From positions 24,990 to 88,989 of the forward strand of contig JAFTXP010000023.1 in assembly GCA_017461545.1 (NCBI GenBank): a stretch of DNA of 64,000 nucleotides, given 5' to 3'. This DNA comes from Clostridia bacterium (GTDB lineage: Bacteria; Bacillota; Clostridia; UBA1212). A program made the translations under genes and the position numbers. Position 1 is the first letter of the stretch; each line of letters begins with the position of its first letter. Shown piece after piece: positions 41,553 to 49,524 of the stretch. Below the pieces are notes generated by a model that saw nothing but the letters and a program-made list of their open reading frames with translations, was not told the origin of the DNA and made no database searches.

Positions 41553-41607
41553 TTTAAGCAGAGCATTTGGATATATATAATGTAATAACTATCGTAGGAG
41601 ACATAAC

Positions 41608-43323
41608 ATGAACGAACAGCCTTGGTTTAAGTATTACGGAGATATTCCGCATTCCCTTGAATATCCTGAAAAAACCATTTCACAGATGATTTATGCTGCA
41701 GCGGAAAAATATTCCGAAAACATAGCTTATGAATTCATGGGCAAGAAAACAAAATTTAAAGATTTTGCGAAAAGGATAGATGTTACGGCAAAAGCGCTGA
41801 TTGCCGCAGGCATAAAAAAGGGTGACAGGGTTACGATAGCGATGCCGAACTCTCCGCAGGCAGTGGACACTTTCTACGCTTTAAACAAAATCGGTGCCAT
41901 GGGAAATATGATTCATCCGCTTTCCGCGGCAAGTGAAATTGCATTTTACTTAAATGTTTCAAAGAGTGTCGCCATACTTACGCTTGACCAGTTTTATCCC
42001 AAGGTCAGCGGTATAATTTCCGATGTAAAGCAGCCTGTAAAAATAATTGTCGCAAGAATCAAAGACGAACTTCCCCAGCCGCTTAAAACTGCGTATTCGC
42101 TGACTGCCGGAAGAAAATTGCCCAAGGTTACAACAGAGGGTAATACCGTGATGTGGAATGATTTTATAAAAGGCGGAAAAACTTACCAAGGAGAGCTTTC
42201 CGAGGACGATTCCAAAGCAGGCGATGTTGCGGCAATACTTTACAGCGGCGGTACGACAGGCACAACAAAGGGAATACTCCTTTCAAACCTAAATTTTAAC
42301 GCTCTAGGAATGCAGACTGCGGCGGCAAGCGGATATAAAAACATTTCGGGAATGAAGATGCTTTCGGTAATGCCCGTGTTCCACGGCTTTGGTCTAGGAA
42401 TAGGTATTCATACGGCTCTTATACACGGCGCGCAGTGCATACTTGTCCCTCAGTTCAACGTCAAAACATATGCAAAGCTTCTTAAGAAAAAGAAACCCGA
42501 TTTTATTCCGGGTGTGCCGACTTTGTTTGAGGCTCTTCTCAGAACAGAAGACTTAGAGGGCGTTGACTTGTCGTTTCTCAAAGGAGTTTTCAGCGGAGGC
42601 GACTCGCTTTCGATTGAGCTTAAGAAGTCTGTTGACAAGTTCCTCAAAGAACACAACTCTTCAGAACAGATAAGAGAGGGTTACGGTACGACAGAGTGCG
42701 TCACTGCAAGCTGTCTTACTCCGAAAGACTTTAACCGTGAGGGAAGTATAGGAATTCCTTTCCCCGACACATTCTACACAATAGTTGAACCGGGAACGGT
42801 GAATCCGGTTCCGTACGGAACAGACGGAGAAATATGTCTGCGCGGACCTTCCGTGATGATCGGTTACATGGACAATCCGGAGGAAACTGCACAAACTTTG
42901 CGAATGCACGCGGACGGGCAAATCTGGCTTCACACGGGAGACCTCGGATTTATGGACGAGGACGGATTTGTTTACTTTAGGCAAAGAATTAAACGAATGA
43001 TAGTCACATCGGGATACAACGTCTACCCGTCACAGCTTGAAAATATCATTGACGGACATGAAAAAGTGCTGATAAGCTGCGTAATAGGCGTCAAAGATGT
43101 ATATAAAATGCAGAAAATAAAAGCCTTTGTCGTTCCAGCGCCCGGCATCGATCCTTCTGAGGAACTCAAACATGAAATTCTGGAATACTGCAAAAAGCAC
43201 ATTGCAAAGTACGCAATGCCGTATGATATAGAATTCAGAACAGAACTTCCCAAAACTTTGGTTGGAAAGGTTGCTTACAGGATTCTGGAGGAAGAAGAGG
43301 CGGCAAGAGACGCTCAGACCTGA
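41608..43323 (+). CDS. AMP-binding acyl-CoA synthetase/ligase
   Basis: A 571-residue ANL-superfamily enzyme. It activates a carboxylate with ATP to an acyl-adenylate and then a thioester. Signatures: P-loop-like 'LYSGGTTGTTKGILLSN', 'GYGTTECVTAS', 'LHTGDLGFMDEDGF' and the hinge 'RIKRMIVTSGYNVYPSQLEN', with the late lysine in 'LPKTLVGKVAYR'. It looks like a medium- or long-chain acyl-CoA ligase; the substrate is not fixed. AGGAGA lies ahead of the ATG. Confidence 0.9.
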   Translation: MNEQPWFKYYGDIPHSLEYPEKTISQMIYAAAEKYSENIAYEFMGKKTKFKDFAKRIDVTAKALIAAGIKKGDRVTIAMPNSPQAVDTFYALNKIGAMGNMIHPLSAASEIAFYLNVSKSVAILTLDQFYPKVSGIISDVKQPVKIIVARIKDELPQPLKTAYSLTAGRKLPKVTTEGNTVMWNDFIKGGKTYQGELSEDDSKAGDVAAILYSGGTTGTTKGILLSNLNFNALGMQTAAASGYKNISGMKMLSVMPVFHGFGLGIGIHTALIHGAQCILVPQFNVKTYAKLLKKKKPDFIPGVPTLFEALLRTEDLEGVDLSFLKGVFSGGDSLSIELKKSVDKFLKEHNSSEQIREGYGTTECVTASCLTPKDFNREGSIGIPFPDTFYTIVEPGTVNPVPYGTDGEICLRGPSVMIGYMDNPEETAQTLRMHADGQIWLHTGDLGFMDEDGFVYFRQRIKRMIVTSGYNVYPSQLENIIDGHEKVLISCVIGVKDVYKMQKIKAFVVPAPGIDPSEELKHEILEYCKKHIAKYAMPYDIEFRTELPKTLVGKVAYRILEEEEAARDAQT

Positions 43324-43411
43324 TAAATAAAACACGGCGAATTGTTCCGCTGTACAAATTTATGGAAAAGCAGTAATATTTATATTGTTAATAAACAATG
43401 AGGTGAAATAA

Positions 43412-45403
43412 ATGTCAGATAAGAAAACTTACTATATAACCACTCCTATTTATTATCCGAGTGACAATCTTCATATCGGACACGCTTATACTACCGTTGC
43501 GGCAGATACAGAGGCGCGTTACAGAAGATTAAAGGGTGAAGATGTAATGTTTCTCACCGGTACCGACGAGCACGGTCAGAAAATTCAGAGAAAGGCAGAA
43601 GCTAAAGGCGTTACACCGAAGCAGTATGTAGATGATATCGTTGCCGGAATAAAAGATTTGTGGAAGCTTCTCGACATAACAAACGACAGATTCATAAGAA
43701 CTACAGACGACTATCACGTAGAAGCAGTTCAGAAAATTTTCAAGGCTCTTTACGAAAAGGGCGACATTTATAAGAGTGAATATTCAGGTCACTACTGCAC
43801 TCCCTGTGAGTCTTTCTGGACAGAGACTCAGCTTGTGGACGGCAAGTGCCCCGATTGCGGCGGCGACGTTGAGATAATGAAAGAGGAGAGTTATTTCTTC
43901 AAACTTTCAAAATATCAGGACAGACTTATTGACTATATCGAGTCACATCCCGATTTCATTCAGCCTGTTACAAGAAAGAACGAGATGTTAAACAACTTCC
44001 TCCGTCCCGGACTTGAGGATCTCTGTGTATCGAGAACAACATTTGATTGGGGTATTCCCGTAACATTCGACGATAAGCATATCGTATATGTATGGGTTGA
44101 CGCTCTTTCAAACTATATTACGGCGCTCGGTTACGGCAGAGACGGAGAAGATTTCAAAAAATATTGGCCTGCACAGGTACATCTTGTAGGTAAAGAAATT
44201 ATTCGTTTCCACACAATTATATGGCCGGCTATCCTTATGGCACTTGATTTGCCGCTTCCGGAAAAAGTTTACGGACACGGCTGGTTGCTTTTGGACGGCG
44301 GAAAGATGTCAAAGTCAAAGGGTAACGTTGTAGACCCTGTAATATTGATTGACAAATACGGCTCAGATGCCATAAGATACTTCCTTTTGAGAGAAGTTCC
44401 CTTCGGTTCGGACGGCTTTTTCAGCAATGAGGCGCTTATAAACCGCATAAATGCAGACCTCGCAAACGATCTCGGAAACCTCGTTTCAAGAACAGTTGCA
44501 ATGCAGCTCAAATATTTCGGCGGTGCAATGCCTGCCAAGGCTGACAGAGAAGTTGCAGAGCTTGATGAAGAGGTAATTTCAATGCTTTCGTCTATTGCCG
44601 GTACTGCGTCGGAATATCTCGATGCAATGCAGTTCCCGAACGCACTTGTTGAAATCTGGAAATGTGTTTCAAGACTCAACAAATATATTGATGAAACAGC
44701 TCCGTGGGTACTTTCGAAGGACGAAGCTTCAAAGAATCGTCTGGCGCAGGTAATGTACGTGCTTATCGAAGGAATACGTATCGTATCCGTTCTTTTACAG
44801 CCGTTTATGCCTAAGACTCCGGAGAAAATCTGGGCGCAGCTCGGCATCTCAGGTGACGAGGATGTAACATCATGGCAGAGCGCATTCACTTGGGGTCTTT
44901 ACAAGGACGGAACTTCCGTTGTAAAAGGAGACCCGATATTCCCCCGTATAGATGCTGTAAAAGAGCTCGAAGAGCTTGCTAAGATAGATGCGGCTAAAAA
45001 GGCTGCTGCCGAAGCTGCAAAGGCCGATGCTTCAAAGAAAGATGAAAGCGCACCCAAAGCCGATACAAATTCCGATGACGGACTTATTTCGATTGACGAT
45101 TTCTGCAAGGTGAAGATGGTTGTTGCCGAAGTTTTAGAGGCAGAGCGCGTTGAAAATTCCGAAAAGCTTCTCAAAATGCAGCTCAACATAGGAAACGAAA
45201 CAAAGCAGGTCGTTTCCGGCATTGCTAAGTTCTATTCGCCTGAGGATATGATAGGCAAAAAAGTTGTATTTGTGGCAAACTTAAAGCCTGCCGTTCTCTG
45301 CGGAGTAGAGTCTCAGGGAATGATTCTTGCATCTACGAAAGGCAAAAAACTCAGTCTCCTTACGATAGACGGAGACCTGCCTGCAGGAAGCAAGATTTCG
45401 TAA
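43412..45403 (+). CDS. metG: Methionyl-tRNA synthetase
   Basis: A 663-residue class I synthetase that charges tRNA-Met. It shows HIGH (residues 21-24), the zinc knuckle 'CTPCESFW' with 'CPDCGGD', and 'GGKMSKSKGN'. The anticodon-binding helix bundle is followed by an Ala/Lys linker and a C-terminal EMAP-II-like tRNA-binding domain ('DDFCKVKMVVAEVLEAERVE'), which mediates dimer formation. The start at 43412 has GAGGTG upstream. No T-box is seen in the 88 bp upstream. Confidence 0.97.
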   Translation: MSDKKTYYITTPIYYPSDNLHIGHAYTTVAADTEARYRRLKGEDVMFLTGTDEHGQKIQRKAEAKGVTPKQYVDDIVAGIKDLWKLLDITNDRFIRTTDDYHVEAVQKIFKALYEKGDIYKSEYSGHYCTPCESFWTETQLVDGKCPDCGGDVEIMKEESYFFKLSKYQDRLIDYIESHPDFIQPVTRKNEMLNNFLRPGLEDLCVSRTTFDWGIPVTFDDKHIVYVWVDALSNYITALGYGRDGEDFKKYWPAQVHLVGKEIIRFHTIIWPAILMALDLPLPEKVYGHGWLLLDGGKMSKSKGNVVDPVILIDKYGSDAIRYFLLREVPFGSDGFFSNEALINRINADLANDLGNLVSRTVAMQLKYFGGAMPAKADREVAELDEEVISMLSSIAGTASEYLDAMQFPNALVEIWKCVSRLNKYIDETAPWVLSKDEASKNRLAQVMYVLIEGIRIVSVLLQPFMPKTPEKIWAQLGISGDEDVTSWQSAFTWGLYKDGTSVVKGDPIFPRIDAVKELEELAKIDAAKKAAAEAAKADASKKDESAPKADTNSDDGLISIDDFCKVKMVVAEVLEAERVENSEKLLKMQLNIGNETKQVVSGIAKFYSPEDMIGKKVVFVANLKPAVLCGVESQGMILASTKGKKLSLLTIDGDLPAGSKIS

Positions 45404-45454
45404 TAAAACTTTGGTAGTTTTGCTTGCAGGGTGAGAATTTCCAATTCTTTACCA

Positions 45455-45483
45455 TTGACACTGATAATTGTGTTGTGTAATAT
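45455..45483 (+). promoter_or_regulatory. Promoter antisense to the small peptide gene
   Basis: -35 TTGACA (45455-45460), 17 bp, -10 TAATAT (45478-45483) on the plus strand. The transcript would run towards the 3' end of the peptide gene at 45573-45659 and could be an antisense antitoxin RNA. Confidence 0.5.
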
Positions 45484-45493
45484 AATTTTATAA

Positions 45494-45745
45494 GGGCAAC
45501 GCCATAATGGCGTGCTCCTTGTGTGTTTGTGTGTGTGGAGTAACTGCGATCGTTGTTGTGTTTAGAGCACAGTTACTTCTGTTGCTTACTATGTAACAAA
45601 TAAATGACAATATCGATTATACACATAAGTACAATACGGAGTATTTCATATTTATCCATATGCGACACCTCCTTCCGGTCACTTGTCTTTTCGGAAAAAC
45701 AAAATGACACACAAGGAGCGTAACTGCTACCATTATGGCATGCCC
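45494..45745. repeat. Inverted repeats bracketing the small peptide gene
   Basis: The left copy (45494-45526) and right copy (45707-45745) are imperfect inverted repeats: each reads GGGCA, then GCCATAATGG, then GCTCCTTGTGTGT inwards, the right copy having about 6 extra bases. They enclose ~180 bp with the peptide gene. A further stem AGTAACTG/CAGTTACT (about 45539-45578) lies at the gene's 3' end, and a CACGGGCT/AGCCCGTG hairpin lies at 45746-45763. Confidence 0.7.
45573..45659 (-). CDS. Small hydrophobic peptide, second type I toxin-like gene
   Basis: A 28-residue peptide, 'MDKYEILRIVLMCIIDIVIY' continuing to a basic 'HSKQQK' end. It is one membrane helix with a short polar tail. It matches the peptide at 25058-25165 at the start (KDYEIL / DKYEIL) and in overall design. 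The ribosome binding site AAGGAGGTG is near perfect, 6 bp before the ATG, which strongly supports translation. The leader shares the order 'GCAGTTA-GCTCCTTG' with the other locus. A plus-strand promoter at 45455-45483 could drive an antisense RNA. Toxicity is inferred only. Confidence 0.6.
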   Translation of the reverse strand: MDKYEILRIVLMCIIDIVIYLLHSKQQK

Positions 45746-45763
45746 ACGGGCTGTAGCCCGTGA

Positions 45764-46147
45764 GAAAATGCTAACAAATATGGATTTAAATGTAAATGAT
45801 ACTTGGTATGATTTCCCGCGCTTTGTGTTTGCTGGATTTTAAAAAGCCTTTAGATAAAGGCTTTTTTGCATATAAAACAAGATCTTTAACGCTGTAATTA
45901 TTTCCTGATGAGGCGGTGCGATAGGGAAGCGACATTCCGGCATTTTATAAGATTTTTATACTTTAAAAAGCAAGCAACGAACATTTTGTCTCATGGAATG
46001 TTCTGTTACTTGCTTTTGCTGTTTGTGTCGCAGGTATGGTTTAATATTTAATCGGTAAAAATGAAGTGACGGCATTCGATTAATATGGTTCAAATATTTT
46101 GAATTGGTAAAATTGCGAAAAATTTTACAAAAATGTCAATACGCTTA
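45764..46147. other. Non-coding stretch with two hairpins
   Basis: Holds an intrinsic terminator-like hairpin AAAGCCTTT/AAAGGCTTT followed by T6 (45841-45867) and an imperfect hairpin AAAAGCAAG...CTTGCTTTT (45966-46017). A 20-codon frame (45780-45842) ends exactly at the first terminator but has no ribosome binding site. No other gene is seen before the prs promoter. Confidence 0.5.
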
Positions 46148-46176
46148 TTGAATGAAACGGCGGATGATGTTACAAT
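46148..46176 (+). promoter_or_regulatory. Promoter of prs
   Basis: -35 TTGAAT (46148-46153), 17 bp, -10 TACAAT (46171-46176), 72 bp upstream of the ATG. Confidence 0.65.
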
Positions 46177-46248
46177 ATGCTTGTCTCTGCGCTATGCAGA
46201 AAAGAACGGTTACACTAAACTTTTTATATACATTTCAGGAGGTATTTT

Positions 46249-47406
46249 ATGAATCCCGAGAGAGTTCATATGTCTGAAAAATCATTCCCGATAGGTTCTC
46301 TGGCGCTTGTTGCTATGAAAGGCTTTGAGGATTTTGCAAATCAAGTAGATAAATGGCTTATAGAAATACACAAAGAAACAGTTGGCACAGCTCCCGATAC
46401 CTTTATTCTGAAGAGCCGTTGCGCACGTTTTGCGAACGGAGAGGGAAAAGGTATCATCGACGAGACTGTAAGGGGTAAAGATCTTTACATACTTACTGAT
46501 GTGGGTAACTACAGCGTTACTTATCCTATTGTAGGTATGACAAATCACATGTCTCCCGACGATCATTATCAGGACTTAAAGAGAATTATATGCGCTGCCA
46601 GCGGTAAGGCGAAAAGAATTCACGTTATTATGCCGCTTCTCTATAACGGCAGACAGCATAAGAGAATGGTAAGAGAATCGCTTGACTGTGCTGAAGCTCT
46701 GAGAGAGCTTGCAAACCTGGGCGTTGAGAATATAGTTACATTTGACGCGCATGACGCGAGAGTACAGAACGCTATTCCTCACATGGGATTTGAAAACGGA
46801 GCTGCTTATTATCAGTTTATAAAGGCTATGATAAAAAATGTTCCGGATGTAAAGTTTGACAAACAGAATATGGTTATCGTAAGCCCTGACGAAGGCGCTA
46901 TTCACAGAAACCTTTTCTATGCGTCTATTTTCGGACTTGATCTCGGAGTATTCTACAAAGTCAGAGATTATTCAAGAATCGAAAACGGCAGAAACCCGAT
47001 AAAAGCGCATGAGTATATCGGCGGTGATGTTGCCGGAAAAGACATTATCGTTGTAGATGATATCCTTTCATCGGGCGAATCTATGCTCGATATCGCATAT
47101 GAACTCAAACGCCGAAATGCAAGAAGAATTTTTGCTATGGTGACATATCCGTTGTTTACAAACGGAGTAGAGAAGTTTGATAAGTGCTACGAAGAAGGCA
47201 TAATCGACAGAGTGTTCTCGACAAACCTCACATACCGCCGCCCCGAACTTGCAAGCAAAGAGTGGTTTGTAGAAGCTGATATGACAAAATATGTTGCAAA
47301 AATAATTGATTCTTTAAATTATGACGAATCACTTGCGGCTCTCATAAATCCGGCGCAGAGAGTTATCGACCTCATGGAGAGAGTAAAAAAAGGCGAAAAA
47401 ATCTGA
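46249..47406 (+). CDS. prs: Ribose-phosphate pyrophosphokinase, long clostridial form
   Basis: A 385-residue PRPP synthetase, about 65 residues longer than the classical enzyme. It makes phosphoribosyl pyrophosphate for nucleotides, His and Trp. Motifs: 'VTFDAHDARVQNAIP' (metal/ATP region), 'VSPDEGAIHRNLF' and the PRPP loop 'IIVVDDILSSGESMLD'. The N-terminal ~50 residues are extended relative to the standard form. Sequences of this long type are common in Clostridia. Strong AGGAGG before the ATG. A terminator follows, so it is monocistronic. Confidence 0.9.
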   Translation: MNPERVHMSEKSFPIGSLALVAMKGFEDFANQVDKWLIEIHKETVGTAPDTFILKSRCARFANGEGKGIIDETVRGKDLYILTDVGNYSVTYPIVGMTNHMSPDDHYQDLKRIICAASGKAKRIHVIMPLLYNGRQHKRMVRESLDCAEALRELANLGVENIVTFDAHDARVQNAIPHMGFENGAAYYQFIKAMIKNVPDVKFDKQNMVIVSPDEGAIHRNLFYASIFGLDLGVFYKVRDYSRIENGRNPIKAHEYIGGDVAGKDIIVVDDILSSGESMLDIAYELKRRNARRIFAMVTYPLFTNGVEKFDKCYEEGIIDRVFSTNLTYRRPELASKEWFVEADMTKYVAKIIDSLNYDESLAALINPAQRVIDLMERVKKGEKI

Positions 47407-47463
47407 TAAGAAATTTATAGAAATTTCTGACTGTCATAAAAATGATTTTAAATTGGAATAATG

Positions 47464-47500
47464 CAGTTATCCGAGTATTTCGGATAGCTGTATTTTTTTG
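47464..47500 (+). terminator. Terminator of prs
   Basis: An 11-bp stem with one mismatch (47464-47474 / 47480-47490), followed by a T-rich tract with T7. Confidence 0.88.
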
Positions 47501-47541
47501 TCGAAATACAGTAAAAATGATTGAGTACAACGGTGATAACT

Positions 47542-48828
47542 ATGCATATATATAAAATTAACGGAGGAAAACCTTTAAACGGTTTCATAGAGGCCGATGG
47601 AGCAAAAAACGCGGCATTGCCTATCATAGCCGCTTCTATTCTGACAGATGAAGTATGTTTGCTCGGAAATATTCCTCAATTAAAAGATGTTGAAAATATG
47701 ATTGCAATTGCAAAACATATAGGAAGTAATTGCAGCGGAGACAATGCTAATTGCCTGATAAGAATTGAAACGTCAAAAATAGTAAATTCTGAAATTAATT
47801 ACAATCTGGCAGGGAAGCTCAGGGCTTCTTTCCTTTTCGCAGGCGCAATGCTTGCGGTAAACGGGTATGTGAAGATTGCCATGCCCGGAGGATGCGATAT
47901 AGGACTCAGACCTATAGATCTGCATTTGAAAGGTTTCTCTCTTATGGGAGCTGCTGTGGTAAAAGACGGCGGTTTTGTAACTTTAGAGGCTCCTGACGGT
48001 CTTTGCGGTGCTGAAATATATCTTGATTTCCCGAGTGTAGGAGCTACCGAAAACATTATGATTGCGGCAACCGCTGCAAACGGAACAACTACGATAAAAA
48101 ATGCGGCGGCGGAACCGGAAATTGTTGACCTTGCAAACTTTTTGTGCGAAATGGGCGCCGAGATTACCGGAGCGGGTTCCGACAACATAGAAATAAAAGG
48201 TAGAAATAAAATGCACGGAACAATATACAATATTGTTCCGGACCGCATTGAAGCGGGAACGTATATGGCGGCCGCCGGCGCAGCCGGCGGCGATGTTACA
48301 ATAAAAAAAGTAAATCCTGTGCATCTTGAACCGGTGACATTAAAGCTGCGCGAGGCAGGAATATATGTGGAAGAGGGTATAGACTACGTAAGAGTTGTTT
48401 CGGGCGGCAGGGGAAGTATTCTTCCCATTGACATAAGAACTTTGCCGTACCCTGGGTTCCCCACCGATATGCAGGCGCAGATGGCGGCATTTCTCACGCA
48501 AGCGTCGGGAACGAGCCTCATTACAGAAACGATCTTTGAAAACCGCTTTCAGTATGTGGGTGAATTAAATCGGTTGGGTGCCGTAATAAAATTGAATGAG
48601 AGAACCGCGGTCGTCAGCGGAACGGATAAGAAAGAGAATGTTTTTTTGACCGGAACGGCGGTAGAGGCAACAGATCTGAGAGGCGGTGCGGCACTTGTTA
48701 TTGCGGCGCTCTCCGCAAAAGGAGAAACATGTGTGTCGAATGTGGAATTTATTGAAAGAGGGTACAGGGACATTACGGGAAAACTTTCTTCGCTCGGTGC
48801 CGATATAATATCGTACGGGAACTGTTGA
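47542..48828 (+). CDS. murA: UDP-N-acetylglucosamine 1-carboxyvinyltransferase
   Basis: A 428-residue MurA, the first committed step of peptidoglycan synthesis: enolpyruvyl transfer from PEP to UDP-GlcNAc. Lys22-Asn23 lie in 'DGAKNAALP'. The catalytic cysteine is Cys118 in 'MPGGCDIGLRPIDLH', the residue fosfomycin alkylates, so no intrinsic Cys-to-Asp resistance. 'PYPGFPTDMQAQMAAFLTQA' is the conserved substrate segment. I start it at the ATG at 47542, with GGTGAT upstream. pth follows after 60 bp. Confidence 0.96.
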   Translation: MHIYKINGGKPLNGFIEADGAKNAALPIIAASILTDEVCLLGNIPQLKDVENMIAIAKHIGSNCSGDNANCLIRIETSKIVNSEINYNLAGKLRASFLFAGAMLAVNGYVKIAMPGGCDIGLRPIDLHLKGFSLMGAAVVKDGGFVTLEAPDGLCGAEIYLDFPSVGATENIMIAATAANGTTTIKNAAAEPEIVDLANFLCEMGAEITGAGSDNIEIKGRNKMHGTIYNIVPDRIEAGTYMAAAGAAGGDVTIKKVNPVHLEPVTLKLREAGIYVEEGIDYVRVVSGGRGSILPIDIRTLPYPGFPTDMQAQMAAFLTQASGTSLITETIFENRFQYVGELNRLGAVIKLNERTAVVSGTDKKENVFLTGTAVEATDLRGGAALVIAALSAKGETCVSNVEFIERGYRDITGKLSSLGADIISYGNC

Positions 48829-48888
48829 CTTTTTGAGGTATTAAGTGCGATAATATTTTTTCACAGAAAGATAAAAAGGTGCACTCAA

Positions 48889-49500
48889 ATGTTTTTCAGA
48901 AAGAAATTGACACAGGAAGTATGGATAATTGCAGGACTCGGAAATCCGGGACCCGAATACGAAGATACAAGGCATAACTGCGGATATCTCGCAATTGACC
49001 GTCTGTCCGGTAAGCTCGGGATACAGATAAATAAAAGAAAATTTAAGGCAGAGTACGGAGAAGGTAAAATAGATATAAACGGAAAAGAATCAAAGGTCGT
49101 GCTGCTGAAGCCCTTTACCTATATGAACAACAGCGGAGAGTCTGTTGAGCAGGCGGTAAATTGGTACAAAACCGATGCGGCGCACCTGATTGTTGTCTAT
49201 GATGACATTGACCTTGCGCCCGGATTTATCAGGGTACGCCCCAAGGGCAGCGCGGGAAGTCACAACGGCATGAAATCCGTCATTAAGCATATTGCGGAGG
49301 AGAATTTTCCGAGGGTGCGTGTCGGCATAGGAAAGAAACCCGAGAAAATGGACTTGGCGGACTATGTTCTGGGTCACTTCGGAAAAGATGACAAAGCAGT
49401 TATGAATAAAGCATTTGATGCGGCTGCGGATGCGGTTGTGTGCATTATTAAAAACGGCGCTGAAAAGGCCATGAGCGAATACAACGGTAAAAAATTCTGA
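48889..49500 (+). CDS. pth: Peptidyl-tRNA hydrolase
   Basis: A 203-residue Pth that recycles stalled peptidyl-tRNAs. Motifs: 'AGLGNPGPEYEDTRHNCGY' with catalytic His29, 'KPFTYMNNSGESV', 'VYDDIDLAPG' and 'GSAGSHNGMKSVIKHI'. It has a short extra N-terminal 'MFFRKKLTQEV'. It sits directly before mfd, a conserved order in Firmicutes. Confidence 0.97.
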   Translation: MFFRKKLTQEVWIIAGLGNPGPEYEDTRHNCGYLAIDRLSGKLGIQINKRKFKAEYGEGKIDINGKESKVVLLKPFTYMNNSGESVEQAVNWYKTDAAHLIVVYDDIDLAPGFIRVRPKGSAGSHNGMKSVIKHIAEENFPRVRVGIGKKPEKMDLADYVLGHFGKDDKAVMNKAFDAAADAVVCIIKNGAEKAMSEYNGKKF

Positions 49501-49524
49501 TTATCGAAAGGTAAAATATAATCT

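Noticed and set aside
43324..43411. T-box or SAM riboswitch before metG
   Set aside because: The gap is only 88 bp and shows no T-box sequence, specifier stem or SAM-type core.
45573..45745. Insertion sequence or transposase remnant between the inverted repeats
   Set aside because: The enclosed DNA has room only for the 28-residue peptide, no transposase motif, and no obvious target duplication.
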